The notes below the pieces were generated by a model, which saw nothing but the letters and a program-made list of their open reading frames with translations, was not told the DNA's origin and searched no databases. This document shows positions 1-11,514 of a stretch of DNA of 64,000 bases, one piece after another (the stretch's first letter is position 1; the number at the start of each line of letters is the position of its first letter). The stretch is from Nilaparvata lugens (lineage: Eukaryota; Arthropoda; Insecta; Hemiptera; Delphacidae). A program made the translations under genes and the position numbers. The stretch spans positions 8,682,171 through 8,746,170 of the forward strand of contig NC_052505.1 of NCBI RefSeq assembly GCF_014356525.2, written 5' to 3'.

Positions 1-690
1 ATCATCGTCAACTGTCAAATACTTTCAATACATCTTTAAAATAATATCTGTCGAATACTATAACTATTTTTAATCAGTTCAAACTTTCCACTAGTGATGC
101 TGAGGTCATGGAGTCTATTGATATTTATTATGAGCTAATATTCTCACAGACTTCGATTTGAGTGACAAATAATCCTGACTCACACTGATTCAATTCATTC
201 TTCTAGTCTGAACTGAGAGGTGTCATAGCCTGCTCCACATTCTATCAGAATAATGCAGTTAGTAAAGATAGTCAAAATGGAAAAATGGGTGGAAAAATCG
301 TCCATCCATCAAATAATGAATATATAGTAAACCCTGTTTCTATCAAATAATGATGGAAATTGTTAGGACAGATGATATAAATACAGAAAAAGGTTTGCTA
401 CTGTCTGAAGCTTGAAAAAAGATGATACAATGTTACGGTAATCATTTCGAGATAAATGAATGCACTAGAATGTTGAACAACAAGGAGTGATGGATAAATA
501 ACAATTTAGTTTGGTCAAGTATGATTTGACTCAACCTGGTCAAATATGATTTAAAATTGAAGTTTCATTAGGATCTTGAAGAAAGCTATAGTAAGAAACT
601 GAGGGTAATGATTATTCTGTTAGTTAATGAAAGTAAAAATAAACATCGTTACACAAATAATCTGCCCTACTAACATTTCATTGATCTTTT
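1..690. other. Gene-free AT-rich stretch
   Basis: I see no convincing coding region, RNA gene or repeat in this stretch. It is AT-rich with short interrupted frames on both strands. Confidence 0.5.
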
Positions 691-695
691 TACAG

Positions 696-898
696 ATTTT
701 TTCTGCAAGCAGATCCTAGGAAGAAGAGATACGAAACTGGATCGAGTGTATCATTACACAACCGGCGAAAGTAGATGTCCTCTTACAATTAGGATACAAT
801 TAAAGTCTCATTTGTTGCACAATATTTTGAAGTTGACATACGATAACAGAGAAGAATTTATCAAATATATTGCTATTGAAGATATACTGTTTTTTTAG
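696..898 (+). other. Unidentified open frame after an acceptor-like site
   Basis: A frame of about 67 codons is open from just after a pyrimidine-rich acceptor-like sequence (TTTTTACAG, ending at 695) to a TAG at 896-898. It contains a mixed-composition stretch including LDRVYHYTTGESRC, which looks more protein-like than its surroundings. I recognise no family. It could be a terminal exon, a degraded insertion or chance. It is followed after 118 bases by another open frame in a different phase. Confidence 0.2.
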
Positions 899-1016
899 TA
901 ATTATATGGGATATTATGTACTAATAATTTCATGAATTGAGTCCCAATTTTGATCGATGAGTTATCTCACTTCGAATTACAAATTTCCCGGGCTGACAAA
1001 TAATTTTTGAATAGTA

Positions 1017-1271
1017 GTGCTCATCGAATTAACAGTAGCAGAAGTCTTCGAGGTGAATTACAACATTCAATTTGGATTTTCGTTTGATAATAATACTCAA
1101 ATTACAGACTTCAAGAATTTTGAATATCGATTGATAACAAATTTTATAAGTGGTATTATCACATTTAATCCGGACGCAAATGTACTTCCGCGGTCATTTT
1201 CGGAAAAGTTGTCTCAATTTCTTCATGAGAAATGTTATGATAATAATTCGAAATCACAGGCAAAAACGTGA
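1017..1271 (+). other. Unidentified 84-codon open frame
   Basis: The frame begins at GTG, not ATG, and stays open for 84 codons with balanced composition, including a segment reading NVLPRSFSEKLSQFLHEK. No motif or family is recognised. It lies on the same strand as the 696-898 frame but in a different phase, so the two may be remnants of one inserted coding region or of exons. No promoter or splice signals clearly support it. Confidence 0.2.
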
Positions 1272-1643
1272 GCATCATGCGCTGGCCGTCAGGGGTTAGT
1301 TACATGGCATGTATTTTGATAGCCGTTCAAGACCGTTCTCAGAGTGTTTTGCACGAAAATATCTGGAAAACCTTCTTTATAATAATAATTGTTGTTAGAT
1401 AAAGGTTTCCCTAAACTAATACCATGAATAAGTTTTGGTTTGGGCCTGATTTCATCTAAATCATCATTTGTCATTTCTTATATTTGTGAATTCTTGACTG
1501 GAAAAATGGAATGAAAGGACAATGAAGTTCAGAATCTCATGAGGAGGATATGTGTTATGTTTTATTTAAAGTTGAAGCTCTGTTGTTGAATTGGTAATTT
1601 CTGAGAGAGAAATATATGTAATTATTAATTGATATTTACTCAC
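1272..1643. other. Presumed intron sequence of the minus-strand exon to its right
   Basis: No coding region is supported here. On the minus strand it directly follows a good splice donor (GTGAGTAA, complement of 1636-1643), so at least part of it should be intron of the gene whose exon is at 1644-1823. The next exon must lie left of the window or be too short to recognise. Confidence 0.4.
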
Positions 1644-1823
1644 CCTTGGGCATTCCGCAGGGTCCCTTGGTGCGGCTGTTGTCGAGGAAGTCGAGGTCAT
1701 ACTTCCTGGCTGGTGGGAACGTGAGCGCCACATGGCCTAGCGCCAGAGGGGCGAGTCCGCCCAACCCCAGCGCTAAAATGGACAGCCAAATGAGCGGCAT
1801 CACATCACGTCCCAGCACCTACA
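1644..1823 (-). CDS. Signal-peptide exon of a secreted protein with N-terminal His (LPMO/copper-binding-like), partial
   Basis: Read on the minus strand, an acceptor (TTATTGTTGTAG) precedes the exon and a strong donor (GTGAGTAA) closes it after 1644. The likely start is the ATG at 1800-1798, giving 52 codons plus one base before the donor. Residues 1-22 form a typical signal peptide (MPLIWLSILALGLGGLAPLA then LG). Predicted cleavage would expose histidine 23 at the mature N terminus, followed by VALTFPPARKYDLDFLDN and a Cys-Gly-Met-Pro segment. A mature N-terminal His followed by PP-x-R resembles histidine-brace secreted proteins (chitin-binding type 4/lytic polysaccharide monooxygenase-like families). 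I recall similar conserved insect secreted proteins but cannot name one with confidence. The rest of the gene lies left of the window or is unrecognised; an upstream non-coding exon is implied by the acceptor before the ATG. Copper binding is inference. Confidence 0.6.
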
Positions 1824-2230
1824 ACAATAACAAACACTATGAAAATCAACAATAAAGTTGTCCAAAGCAACATCAACTCATATAAAACAACAATTGTAAA
1901 ACTGGCTGAATCCAATAGGATCGCTTTGCTCGGCTGCATTTCAAACATACTTCATTAGCAGTGATATCCATCAATCTTTCAAACTCGATCCAATCACAAG
2001 CTTTAATTCCAATTTTTAAGCTTAATGTAGCTCTTAGGAGGCCCATATGCATAATCTTGGTTTAAACGGAGAATATCGGGGGCCAAGCTTCGCTCTGTAG
2101 TACCAAAGCATAAAAAAATTATTACGAAAGAAAAATTATAATAATATTCATAATTCATACAGAAATCTTCTATCTAATCACAGTGGATTGAGATTAATTC
2201 TCAGAGGAATGCAAAAATTTCCCTCACAAA
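1824..2230. other. Intron or intergenic sequence, nothing recognised
   Basis: On the minus strand this lies immediately upstream of the exon acceptor and is probably intron. No other feature is supported. Confidence 0.4.
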
Positions 2231-2234
2231 GGCT

Positions 2235-3001
2235 CGGTTGCACAAAAGCCGGTTAAATATTAATCCTGATTAATTTCACGTGAACCAAATCTGAAATAGT
2301 ATATTTCGCACCTAGAGCAGAAAATGAGATTCTTCCGGCTCGGAATCGGTTTTCAAGTCCGAGGCCGTAGGCCGAGGACTAGAAAAGATTGAGAGCCGGA
2401 AAAACATTTTTGTCCCTGGTGCGAACGATATTTTTCGCCACACTACAGGTATTGCTGACAAAATAAATAAAGAATACTCGTTAAGTTATCGTACCTATCT
2501 CTTGATTTTAGTGGTAGAAGATTTACAGTCAGAATTTTACTGAAATTTACATTTCAGATTCTTTTAAAATTTCACTTGGAATATCACAGACGTCGTCATC
2601 TTCAAGCATTTTTGAAAATTCGGAATGTGCTAATCAACAATAAATAATTGAATAAAAATGTTTGCGAAGCGAACTCTGAATTAATTTGATTCGAAAATCG
2701 AACTGAAATAATTGCAACTTCAGATGAAGAATGTTGACACTCGCCCGATCTAGCGGATGACTAGATGTTACCGGATCTACCCGATGTTAGCGGATAGAAA
2801 GAGTACGTTTTCCGGTCTAGGCCGGAAAGAAACCCTTTTCTGACGTCAGACGAGAGTCGTCTGCAAACAAGGTCTTTCAGATCTACGTAGGGACTGGAAA
2901 ACAGCTGCTTTCTGTGCAGTGTGGTGAAAAGACCATTTCAAAAAAATGTTTCTACTGGAATCATTCAGGATTAAAAATAACCCGGATTTTTTGCAACCGG
3001 C
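2235..3001. mobile_element. Split inverted-repeat element with nested insertions
   Basis: The left end (2235-2285, starting CGGTTGCACAAAAGCCGGTT) and the right end (about 2963-3001, ending TTTTTTGCAACCGG) match, in inverted orientation, the two ends of the short intact element at 9661-9789. They are separated by about 680 bp, which contains the hairpin repeat at 2299-2453 and a GC-richer block at about 2740-2935. The simplest reading is a small non-autonomous element into which other repeats inserted. No coding sequence is present. Confidence 0.45.
2299..2453. repeat. Dispersed hairpin repeat, copy 1
   Basis: The sequence from TATTTCGCACC to TTTTTCGCCACAC recurs at 17535-17681 with only a few differences. 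It is a large imperfect foldback: TTTCGCACC near the left end pairs with GGTGCGAA near the right, CCGGCTC pairs with GAGCCGG inside, and the centre is CGAGGCCGTAGGCCG. No coding capacity is seen. It is probably a transposase-less element. Confidence 0.6.
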
Positions 3002-3003
3002 AC

Positions 3004-3640
3004 TAAGTAGCTGATTGAATGATTAAAAAAGTTCGACAGCTGAGTCATAATAATTTTGACACAGTCCCACACACATAAACTCGCTCACTCACTTCCATCA
3101 TCAACAGTCGATGGAATAATTATTATCAGCGGTTTTTCCAAAGATGGATAATAATTATCCTTTTAATGTCCTTCAGCAAGTTTCGCCAGGGATGAGACCT
3201 AGTGAAATCGAATTTTTATATTATAAACCTATGTTCTGAATTTCGTGAGAATCGTTAAGAGCCGTTTTCGAGATACGGTGACATACAAACATATAAAACA
3301 TCTAAACATATAAACAGAAATTGCTCCTTTAATAGTATAGGATATTATAGAATAGTTTTCCCTTTTTGTGTAGTTGATAAGTTGATATTGTGGTAATTAT
3401 TCATATTGAATGAAAAAGACTAAGAAATTGTCAACAACCACAGATTTATTGATAGGCCTACTCAGGAAGACCGGTTTCGGTTATCACACCAATTGCTCGT
3501 TAAATAGTATAGGATAGATCAGCTGTTTGTTTAAACCAGGAATGACACACATCGTGTGCACAATAAATTAAAGTGTAGACATTATTTTCATGATACGTTG
3601 ATTAGCATTTAAACGAAGATGGTGCATAATAGGAAACTCA
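3004..3640. repeat. Dispersed-repeat remnant, possibly a non-LTR 3' tail
   Basis: Within this stretch, 3230-3345 has the repetitive ACATATAAA character often seen at degraded retroelement tails. The string AATTGCTC(C)TTTAATAGTATAGGAT near 3322-3345 recurs in similar form near 3492-3515. No open frame is supported. The retroelement assignment is inference. Confidence 0.25.
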
Positions 3641-3645
3641 AGTTC

Positions 3646-3851
3646 TCTTCACACTTAGCTATGCTACGTTGAAATACGCCCTATCTTCCAATGTTAAATC
3701 CTACAAATCTGTCCCGTTCATATCAGCGTAGCTTAGCTCTTAATATTGGGAGATAAGACGGATACGTCTTTCGAAGACGTTTTTCAGCGTAGCGTAGCGT
3801 AGCGTAGCGTAGCTATAAATATATATTTTTAAATTATAGGTGTGAAGAGAC
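3646..3851. mobile_element. Small foldback element with an internal GCGTA array
   Basis: The left end reads CTCTTCACACTTAGCTATGC and the right end AGCTATAAAT...GTGTGAAGAG, forming terminal inverted repeats. Inner arms also pair (TACGTT...TCTTCCAATGTT against the region ATATTGGGAGA). A run of five GCGTA-type repeats lies at about 3784-3812 in the right arm. No coding capacity is seen. Target-site duplication is not evident. Confidence 0.45.
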
Positions 3852-5359
3852 CTTTGGAGTTGCACTGTCTATATCGAGACTGAGAAGAAGGATACTATCC
3901 TCTTCTACATGGATATTTGATTGAGATATTATAAGATTAATAAATTATAGTGATAACAATTAATGAACACTCTACATTCATGTTGGATTAATATGAAAAT
4001 AGTTTAAATTTGTGCAATTGATGAACTTTTATACGTTTTTTTAACAAAGAATAGCCACAGTATAGCAGAGATAAAATATAATATTCTGTATCTATATCTT
4101 CTTTCTGGTATTAGCTTAGTGCAAGGAAAATAGAATAAAATTTCATAGACAGAGGAAAGTAAACAGTGAAATAGTTCTTTCGATGAATGTAGGCTACATC
4201 CGGACAGTAAAACTTATTTTGTTCTGCAAAGTACTGATTGTTTCACTTTCTTCAAACGAAATTCACTTCAGGAGATCATGATCTACTCTGCGAAAACATC
4301 TAGCGTGCGCTATGCTATCTTTAGGTGAAAAACTCCGTTGATTGATAAAATTCCTTATCCATTATAAAAGCTTGCAAAAGAAGGAATCTTTTAAATAATC
4401 TGAATAATTTTTTATCATAATGAGACTACTTGGACAATAATTATTATTGAATTCCACTATTTAGGCTTGATCAAAAATCAACGATATTATGTACTACATT
4501 ATATAAATTAGATAACATAACCAAGTACAAATGTTTCAGTAAATGAATTTATTTCAACAATGAGAAACGTGTTCTAAACAGAGTCTTCATGAGAATGTTT
4601 TAAAGTACTCAATCAAAGTGAACTGGAAAAATCGATTTTCAAGGAATATACTTGAAATAATTTATATTTCATATCATCGAAGAAGATGAATTATTGATCT
4701 TCTTATACAGAGCTCAAATTTACAGGCTACGTAAATATTATTTCGCCACTTTCTTTGTGATAGTATTCCGAAGTTTCGAAGTCATTCAATTTCTAGTCTG
4801 AGAAAAGTTGGAATATAATATCTTCCAACTACCAATAGATGATTGAACAGGAAAAAAACTGGACTTGAGACCGGTAAACATAAGCTCACGTGAACTGGGT
4901 CTTCCGCCTCTTCGTTCATCAGCTATGATATTCAATTTCTCCTTCAGAAACAGGTTGAAGCCGGTCTGGGTCTGCGCCCCAGCCAAGCTCGTCTTGCCAT
5001 TTTTGTTTAGCACCTCATCTCATCAGTACACTCCCTTGCCCTGCCAACTGCCAACTACACCATGTGAATAACGGGCTGGCTTCAATCTCAACACTTTGAA
5101 ATCAGTTATAATATATAGTGCACCAATATTCGTTGCTCGAAAGATAGTAGTGAATAAATAAATAACTCTTAATAGATAATTGAGCCTATCTCTTTGGATG
5201 AAACACCTATTCCTATGATGACAATAGACTTGATAAATTCATATCCAGTTTGCAGTCTGTTATAGTAATGGAAAATAGTTTTGGAAATCTTTCAGTCAAA
5301 CTGGACAGATATAAATCGATCAGGTCAATATCATAATATTATATAGTGAGTTGTGTTTT
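3852..5359. other. Gene-free AT-rich stretch
   Basis: Nothing convincing is seen. A slightly more GC-rich patch at 4860-5060 has overlapping short frames on both strands but no splice or promoter support. Confidence 0.4.
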
Positions 5360-5439
5360 TTCTGGCTCTAAATTTTGTCAAATTACGCAAAAATATTCAA
5401 ATTAATGGTGATTTGAGTGTGATATTTTTGTTTTCTATT

Positions 5440-5640
5440 CTGTTTTTAAACGTCAAAATTTGAAATTCTTGGTTTCCGTTGTTTTTTAGTGAAAATGGAC
5501 TAAATTTTAGAAAAGTGAAACCATAACCCTATTTTGGACTTTTAAAATGTTATCTAAATTTGGGAGAGAAATAGTACAAGGAGTATCCTTAGTTTTTCTC
5601 TCCCAATCAGTGATACTTTGTAACAATTATAAATGAATAA
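5440..5640 (+). repeat. Dispersed hairpin-bearing repeat, copy 1
   Basis: The hairpin TTTGGGAGAGAAATAG...CTCTCCCAA at about 5558-5606 is preceded by a segment with CAAAATTTGAAATTC and GTGAAACCATAACC and followed by an A-rich tail. The same arrangement recurs at 15360-15590 (plus), 18365-18550 (minus) and 48640-48960 (minus). It is probably a short non-autonomous retroposon family; no RNA polymerase III boxes were recognised. Confidence 0.45.
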
Positions 5641-5645
5641 ATAAA

Positions 5646-6290
5646 ATAAAAAATAAATAAATATAGTTTACAAATATATATCTCGAGTGGTAATTAATCT
5701 CTTCTTCAAAACAAAACCTTCTCAAAATTGAAAGGGATCTAGATAAATGAAGATCTAATTAAAATTAACCATTACCAGCCGTTTCTCATTTAAGTATTCA
5801 TTTAAAAGCTGCAGTATTAATTTAAAAAATCATAAAACAAAATCAATCTTGTCAATAATTTGATAATAAGAGAAACATATTTTATGAGACATCAGCCAAT
5901 TTTTAATCTCCAGCAGTGCCTGTAACTGGAAGCAATCATTATTCCTCATGATTAAATGAAAATCCGATTTCATGGAATATTCTTGAGGATACTCTAGCAA
6001 TCCATGCTGATGTCATGATTGTAACGATCAAATAATTACGATGATTATTATCGAGGTACTTCATCTAAATCTGATAGATTTGATTCTAATTGACTTGTGA
6101 ATCCGGTTGTTTAAATGGTATACAATTTAATTGAGGTATAGGTTTTGTACGTGGCTTTAATTGGCTAGTGTGGCTGGTTGTTGCAAAGAAAAACAGGTCC
6201 TTGTGGACGATTCCGCTTTCTACGTTGTTTTCCGGCTGTAATAGCTAGGCTATTTGCATTACAAAGGTGTTATTATATTTTATGTAATTC
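5646..6290. other. Gene-free AT-rich stretch
   Basis: No coding region, RNA gene or clear repeat is seen here. Confidence 0.45.
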
Positions 6291-6294
6291 CTAT

Positions 6295-6545
6295 CGTGCT
6301 GGAGTCGCCGAAATCCGTAGGAAGAGCCTCAGTCAGTCACGTGACGTCCTGTCTTCCTGTTGAGAAGGGTCGAAGCCCTCGGCTGTCGATCGCTGAACGC
6401 TGAACGCGCCGACCGCTGAACGCTGAACGCTGAACGCGCCGACCGATGAACGCCGACCGCCGGTACGCAGCTCATAACAAGACTCCCCCAGGGCGACCCA
6501 AGTCCCGCTTTCTCCAGATTTCTTTGCCGCGAGCGTCATCCTTCT
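6295..6545. promoter_or_regulatory. GC-rich, promoter-like island
   Basis: This patch is far richer in GC and CpG than its surroundings. It includes CAGTCACGTGACGTCC at about 6335-6350, which combines an E-box (CACGTG) and a CRE-like TGACGTC. It also contains the minisatellite at 6385-6462. No clear first exon was found on either strand, so the regulatory role is inference. Confidence 0.3.
6385..6462. repeat. GCTGAAC/CGCCGACC minisatellite
   Basis: Short units of about 7-8 bases, GCTGAAC and GCGCCGACC, alternate in a compound array of roughly 80 bp with a higher-order repeat of about 30 bp. It makes spurious open frames on both strands. Confidence 0.7.
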
Positions 6546-7690
6546 ATAGACTCCATATCGTCGCCACCGAATCATCAACATACTTTCCTATTCAGCTAAC
6601 TCAAGAAATTAACGACTGATTTAATTCCAGTCCCAAAAGACGAATATTAATTATTTTGTTACGTCAACATAAAACGCCCGCCTACGAACGAAAACCGTTT
6701 TATTCGCTTGAAAGCGTAATTTTTTGTGAAGTGACATGAAGCTACTGAATTGAGAAAGAGTCAGCCGATGTTGCGAAAGATGGCAACAACAACCCACATT
6801 TAATCCTAACAAAAAATTAACTGGTAGATTTTGGCAAAGTACTATCACACAATAACACTGAGAGAAATGTTCAAGATGGCTTGTGTAATATGCCTTAGCT
6901 CTTTTTTATTCATAAAAATGACTGAATCTCGATCCTTTCTGACTAGAAGTTGATATATATTTGAAGATGATACAGTATTTTGTTTGAGAGATTAAAAATA
7001 TCGTACAAAATAATATTCAGCGAAGTTATTAACTGCTATATTGACTAGATGAAAATTGATAATCCTTCATCAAGAATAAACAAAGTGATGTGAAATGAAT
7101 GTTAGAATTACCAGAACTCAATAAAATAGGAGTGTTTCAGTCTAACAACTATCCTACGATAGGATTTGATTTTATAGCAAGGAAATTTGATCCATATAGA
7201 GTGAGAAACCCCACATATTAGTTGAGAGAGCTTAAATAACCTACTGTATTCAAGTTTTTATAATTAATGAGTGTCATAGTGTTTCTTCAACTTCACAAAA
7301 ATATTACTACAAAATTAATAATTTTTTGAAAAGCATTTCACACTATTCGACAGAGTCTCGACCAATTCTATTTTCTTTCAAGTTCAAATATTATACTGTG
7401 GACTGTTCGGAAAATTATTGAATACTCAAAGTACAAACATCCAAAGTACCCTAACAGGCTACACACATCCATATCAATTCTATTTTGAGATGAATATTTC
7501 CAATTATTCCAACTAGCCAAGCACTCACAATTATCGAGTAATTTGTCAGGTCGATCGGCACATGAAATTCCTGCACTTTTCAAAAATGGATGAGCTCTTT
7601 TTGCATAACGGTGATTTCTGGCTGGCTAGATTCAGATTGGAAAATGCGCGGCATAACACAATAGAGCAAAAAAGGAGGTGTACGTGATGT
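6546..7690. other. Gene-free AT-rich stretch
   Basis: Nothing convincing is seen; there are only short interrupted frames. Confidence 0.45.
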
Positions 7691-7930
7691 CACGTGTGAT
7701 GGCCTATAGGGGACGGATATGAGTGAAACCCCGACCCGAGCATCGGCCTCTCTATCGCGGTCTCCGACCTGGGACTTGGATCCTTCTTTAGCTGCGTTTG
7801 CGTCGACCCCCCTCACCCATCCTAAAAAGTCCTTCGAACGCAGCCATCTTCCGGAGTGCAATGCGTGCCGTTGGCTTTGGCTCTGCCACATTCGTAACGG
7901 ACTGCAAAACGACTCTCCTAGAAAGCTTCA
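7690..7930. promoter_or_regulatory. GC-rich patch with E-box
   Basis: A CpG-containing patch that stands out from AT-rich DNA. It begins near TGATGTCACGTGTGATGG (about 7686-7703), which contains CACGTG. Overlapping frames of 81 and 103 codons on opposite strands are explained by the composition. It could be a promoter or an unrecognised exon. Confidence 0.25.
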
Positions 7931-9660
7931 TTGTTTGATGTCAACCAAACACTTCGACTATTAATTGATACTGCAGTCCTTTCCTTACTACACTAAAAAA
8001 AAGGCTTTTTTCATTTTTCTTCCCAAATTTTCCTGCTTCTCAAACTGTTGATCAACATTCTAATGAATGTAATTGTCAAGTTTATCAATTTCATGGAATA
8101 TTTATTGACTACTCACAGTGTTTGGTGAGATGTCGTGATATTGATTCATGAAGAAAAAAGATCTGTAGTGATGAATCAAATTTTGTGATAGTTGATTACA
8201 CCTCTGTGTTTACATTAATCATCAATTATATTCAAAAATATCAAATAATCAATCAATGATCAAAAATAAAGGCAGTCATTCTATTCTATTAATCTATTCA
8301 ATACTATTTAATCATCTAATTTATAATTATTATTAATAACTGATTAATTGTGTCAAGCGAATTCCAAGTATAGTACAAAAATTCATCCATTTTGTTTTCA
8401 TGTTGTAACAGAGTTAAACTGAAAAGTAAAAAAGTCGTGATGAGCTTGAACTTAATTCTAGAATTATATCAATAACGTAAATTGTCGAAGTACACGTTTC
8501 ACAAACTATAAAAGTTGGATCATCGGTGTTACATTTCAATGTGTCAAATCATTCTACCAGATAGAAGAAAATTAATTTTGAAACTGAGAAATTGAGAGCC
8601 CTAGTAAAGCTTCCTAAGTTTGAAATTTACGTACCGTACTCTCCTGAATGAAAACTTTGTAGAAGAAACAATAGATTGAATACTACAGGTTTCATTGACA
8701 CACCATGATTCTAAAAAGTCTGGAGTTCGCTCTTTGATGACGTTTTCATATCAGGAAAATGTGATGATGTCCACAACAGTTCAAAACACTCATTTTAGTT
8801 GAAACACTCATACTGCAATGTTTCTATTTATATTGGAAATATGGGGTTTATCTTACTACATTCTTTTTTATAAACATAGGAAGATCTTGCTTGGGAAGAC
8901 GCTTGAACAACATCGAACGGAATAATACTATGTACTTTTCAACCTTTGGTGACAGACAAAAGGTTATAAGAATCCACTGAGGATCCAACATCACCGATCT
9001 CAACAGGAGAAAAAATTAAATGTCAAGGATAATTATATTCAAATCAAAGTGCGGCTATTCTCAATGCGGATGCATCAAATCATAGCTGGTTTCTATCTTT
9101 AGAAAGAGAAGATAGCTTATTCAACCAACGATTAATGAAACTCATTCAATCTACTGTTTTCTTCTTACTCTTAACGATATGTGACCGTATATGACATGAC
9201 ACCCGCATTAGCTATTGGCCAACTGACATCAGTGTGCTGACAAGACCTGTGCAGGTCCTCAATCTAAACGCTGAGGTATTTTCGCAACACACTTGAACAC
9301 AAAGGGGAACAATGAATGGAGTTTTGAAACATCAAGCTCGCAGCACTGTTGTCGAGATAGTGGAAACTATGTCGACCTGTGAGAACGTTTGCAGGTTTAG
9401 CTTCTGGATCCGAATTAGTTGGAACGGAAAATTATCAGATATCAGTGGAACAGTATTGCAATATGTTGGCTAAGTACTGTGACGCACAATTTCTGAGGAA
9501 TAACAATTATTCTTCCGAATTATGTACCAATGTTTGAGCTTCAGATTAACAAGGATTCATTCTATTCACAACCTTCTAGTGGTCTACATGTAATCGACTG
9601 GTAATGAACCCTTGGAAAAAAAGTTTAATTTCTCGAGTCTATAACAAAAATACTTAGTGC
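7931..9660. other. Gene-free AT-rich stretch
   Basis: No coding region or recognisable repeat is supported. Confidence 0.4.
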
Positions 9661-9789
9661 CGGTTGCACAAAAACCGGTTGAATTTTAATCATGATTAAT
9701 TCCACGAGCACTAATCAGAGAAGCCGTCTAATCAAAAAGGTCTTCTCAAATTAATCACGTTTGAAATTTAACCGGCTTTTGTGCAACCG
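9661..9789. mobile_element. Short inverted-repeat element (MITE-like)
   Basis: The ends are inverted copies of each other over about 45 bp, beginning CGGTTGCACAAAAACCGGTT on the left and ending CCGGCTTTTGTGCAACCG on the right. The element is only about 130 bp and has no coding capacity. The same termini flank the split copy at 2235-3001. Target-site duplication is not obvious. The superfamily is not recognised. Confidence 0.65.
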
Positions 9790-10920
9790 TGCCTCAAACT
9801 ATACCCATGTCTATGTGTTGAAATTGATGATTAATGGATCAATAGATTGTCAATGTTATGGTAATTGACATGTGATTATCAATATTAGCACTTCATGATC
9901 AACTAAACTCATTAGAGACATCAAATGAATCAAACAGTTGCTCAGTTTCTTGTTAACTTATTACATGATGGAATTCTATTCCCCGATTTGATGGGGAAGA
10001 TCAATAGATTGTCATTGTTATAGTTATTGACATTATGATTGTCAATATTAACACTTGACGATGAACTAACATCAAATTAAATTTATTGTCAACTTATTAC
10101 ATCATGGAATTTCATTCCCTCCTTTTAACAAAAGCCTCCTAAAAAAACGCTGAAGACTGATTCACGAAGTATTATAAAAAAAACTTTTTATTTGGAGGAT
10201 TGAGGTTCATCCAGCAGAATTCATGTATAGAGGAAATTTGTTCATGAAACAAGGGCATCAATCGCTCTTCCTTTACATACCTTCAAGGTTCAGAGTCACA
10301 TTTTCGTCCTGACAGTATACCATTATAGTAACATCACATCAGAACCCATGCCTCAGGCTTAGAAACAAAGCATTGAAACAAATAAGAATTGCACGAGCAT
10401 TTTAAAATTCGGTTGGACTGGATGGCTTCTTCAAAAGCATTATCACGAGTTCTTTAGTATTTCTAAGAAACAATGAAATACAAGTATATACCACAAGAGT
10501 GTGATGTGATGGAGTGGGGTAATTCACTTCGCGTGTCACTACTATAAATCAGACACACACATGCAAATGTTACAGGTGTTGTACAATCATCGAAATGTCT
10601 GTATGTTTCACAACGAGGTGATCGATGTTTCGTAAACGATTTTGAGGACGAATAAATAAGGATTACTTTTTGAATTACCAACGAGAAAAGAATCTCCTAC
10701 CTGTAAATTTATGAATTTAAATACAAGTCAACATCATTACAATTATTGGAAGTGAATAATTTCTTCTTTATCTTCTTCTTCTTCTTCTTTTTTTTATTCA
10801 TCACTATACATCGAATAACATAATAGCATTACTTCCCTCTGTTTTGAGTATAATATTACCTCTTCAATGTTTCTTTCCATTACGAACTGGTTGTAGTCCA
10901 GTCAAGGAAAGGTTATAGAG
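9790..10920. other. Gene-free stretch with a CTT-rich run
   Basis: Nothing coding is supported. A pyrimidine-rich CTT microsatellite-like run lies at about 10762-10795. Confidence 0.45.
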
Positions 10921-11378
10921 GGAAAAGTTGGGAAGATAATTTTTGACCCCGCAGTTCTGTTAAGGGTAGTGAGGAGGTAAACATATCAAAAGTCCCCACC
11001 CCTACCCCCTGTGCTAAGGGGGTGGGGGTGGTTTGAAGGTATCATTTTTTGATTTCTCGCATAAAACTCAAAAACTATGTATCCTAAGGACTTGACTGTT
11101 ACATAACAAATTAAAGCTTACATAATTTCCTACAATATGCATTTCAAAACTTTTTTATATCTCCTCTAGTTTTCGAGATATTCGCTCTTGAAGGTGTGAC
11201 ATTTTTGAAAAAAAAAACACGTTTGCCACCAATTTTTTTTTTTCATTTTTACTCTTATAACTTTTTAAAAATCGATGGGGAAAATCCATATTGATCATTA
11301 GCTTATAGAGCATTAAACTGTTAACTGTTAATCTCTTAACAGAACTGCGGGGTCGAAAATTGTCTTCTCAACTTTTCC
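10921..11378. mobile_element. 458-bp element with terminal inverted repeats
   Basis: The left end (GGAAAAGTTGGGAAGATAAT continuing through GACCCCGCAGTTCTGTTAAG) and the right end are inverted copies over about 45 bp. An internal hairpin at about 10990-11030 pairs CCACCCCTACCCCCT with AGGGGGTGGGGGTGG around GTGCTA. There is no coding capacity. Two related copies, both lacking a right terminus, lie at 29986-30360 and about 30500-30790. Confidence 0.65.
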
Positions 11379-11514
11379 TCAGTCATAAAGTCATAATATT
11401 GAATTCGTTGAAAGTCACTCATCGAAATGAAAATCACTCCTGAGCATATTTTCTCATGTAACGATTAGGAGTGAGATGTGGGATAGGTTACTCTTTCTAC
11501 TTTCTCCCAAAACT

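Noticed and set aside
7580..7964. Overlapping 81- and 103-codon frames on opposite strands
   Set aside because: They lie in a GC-rich patch where stops are rare; there are no splice signals or recognisable motifs.
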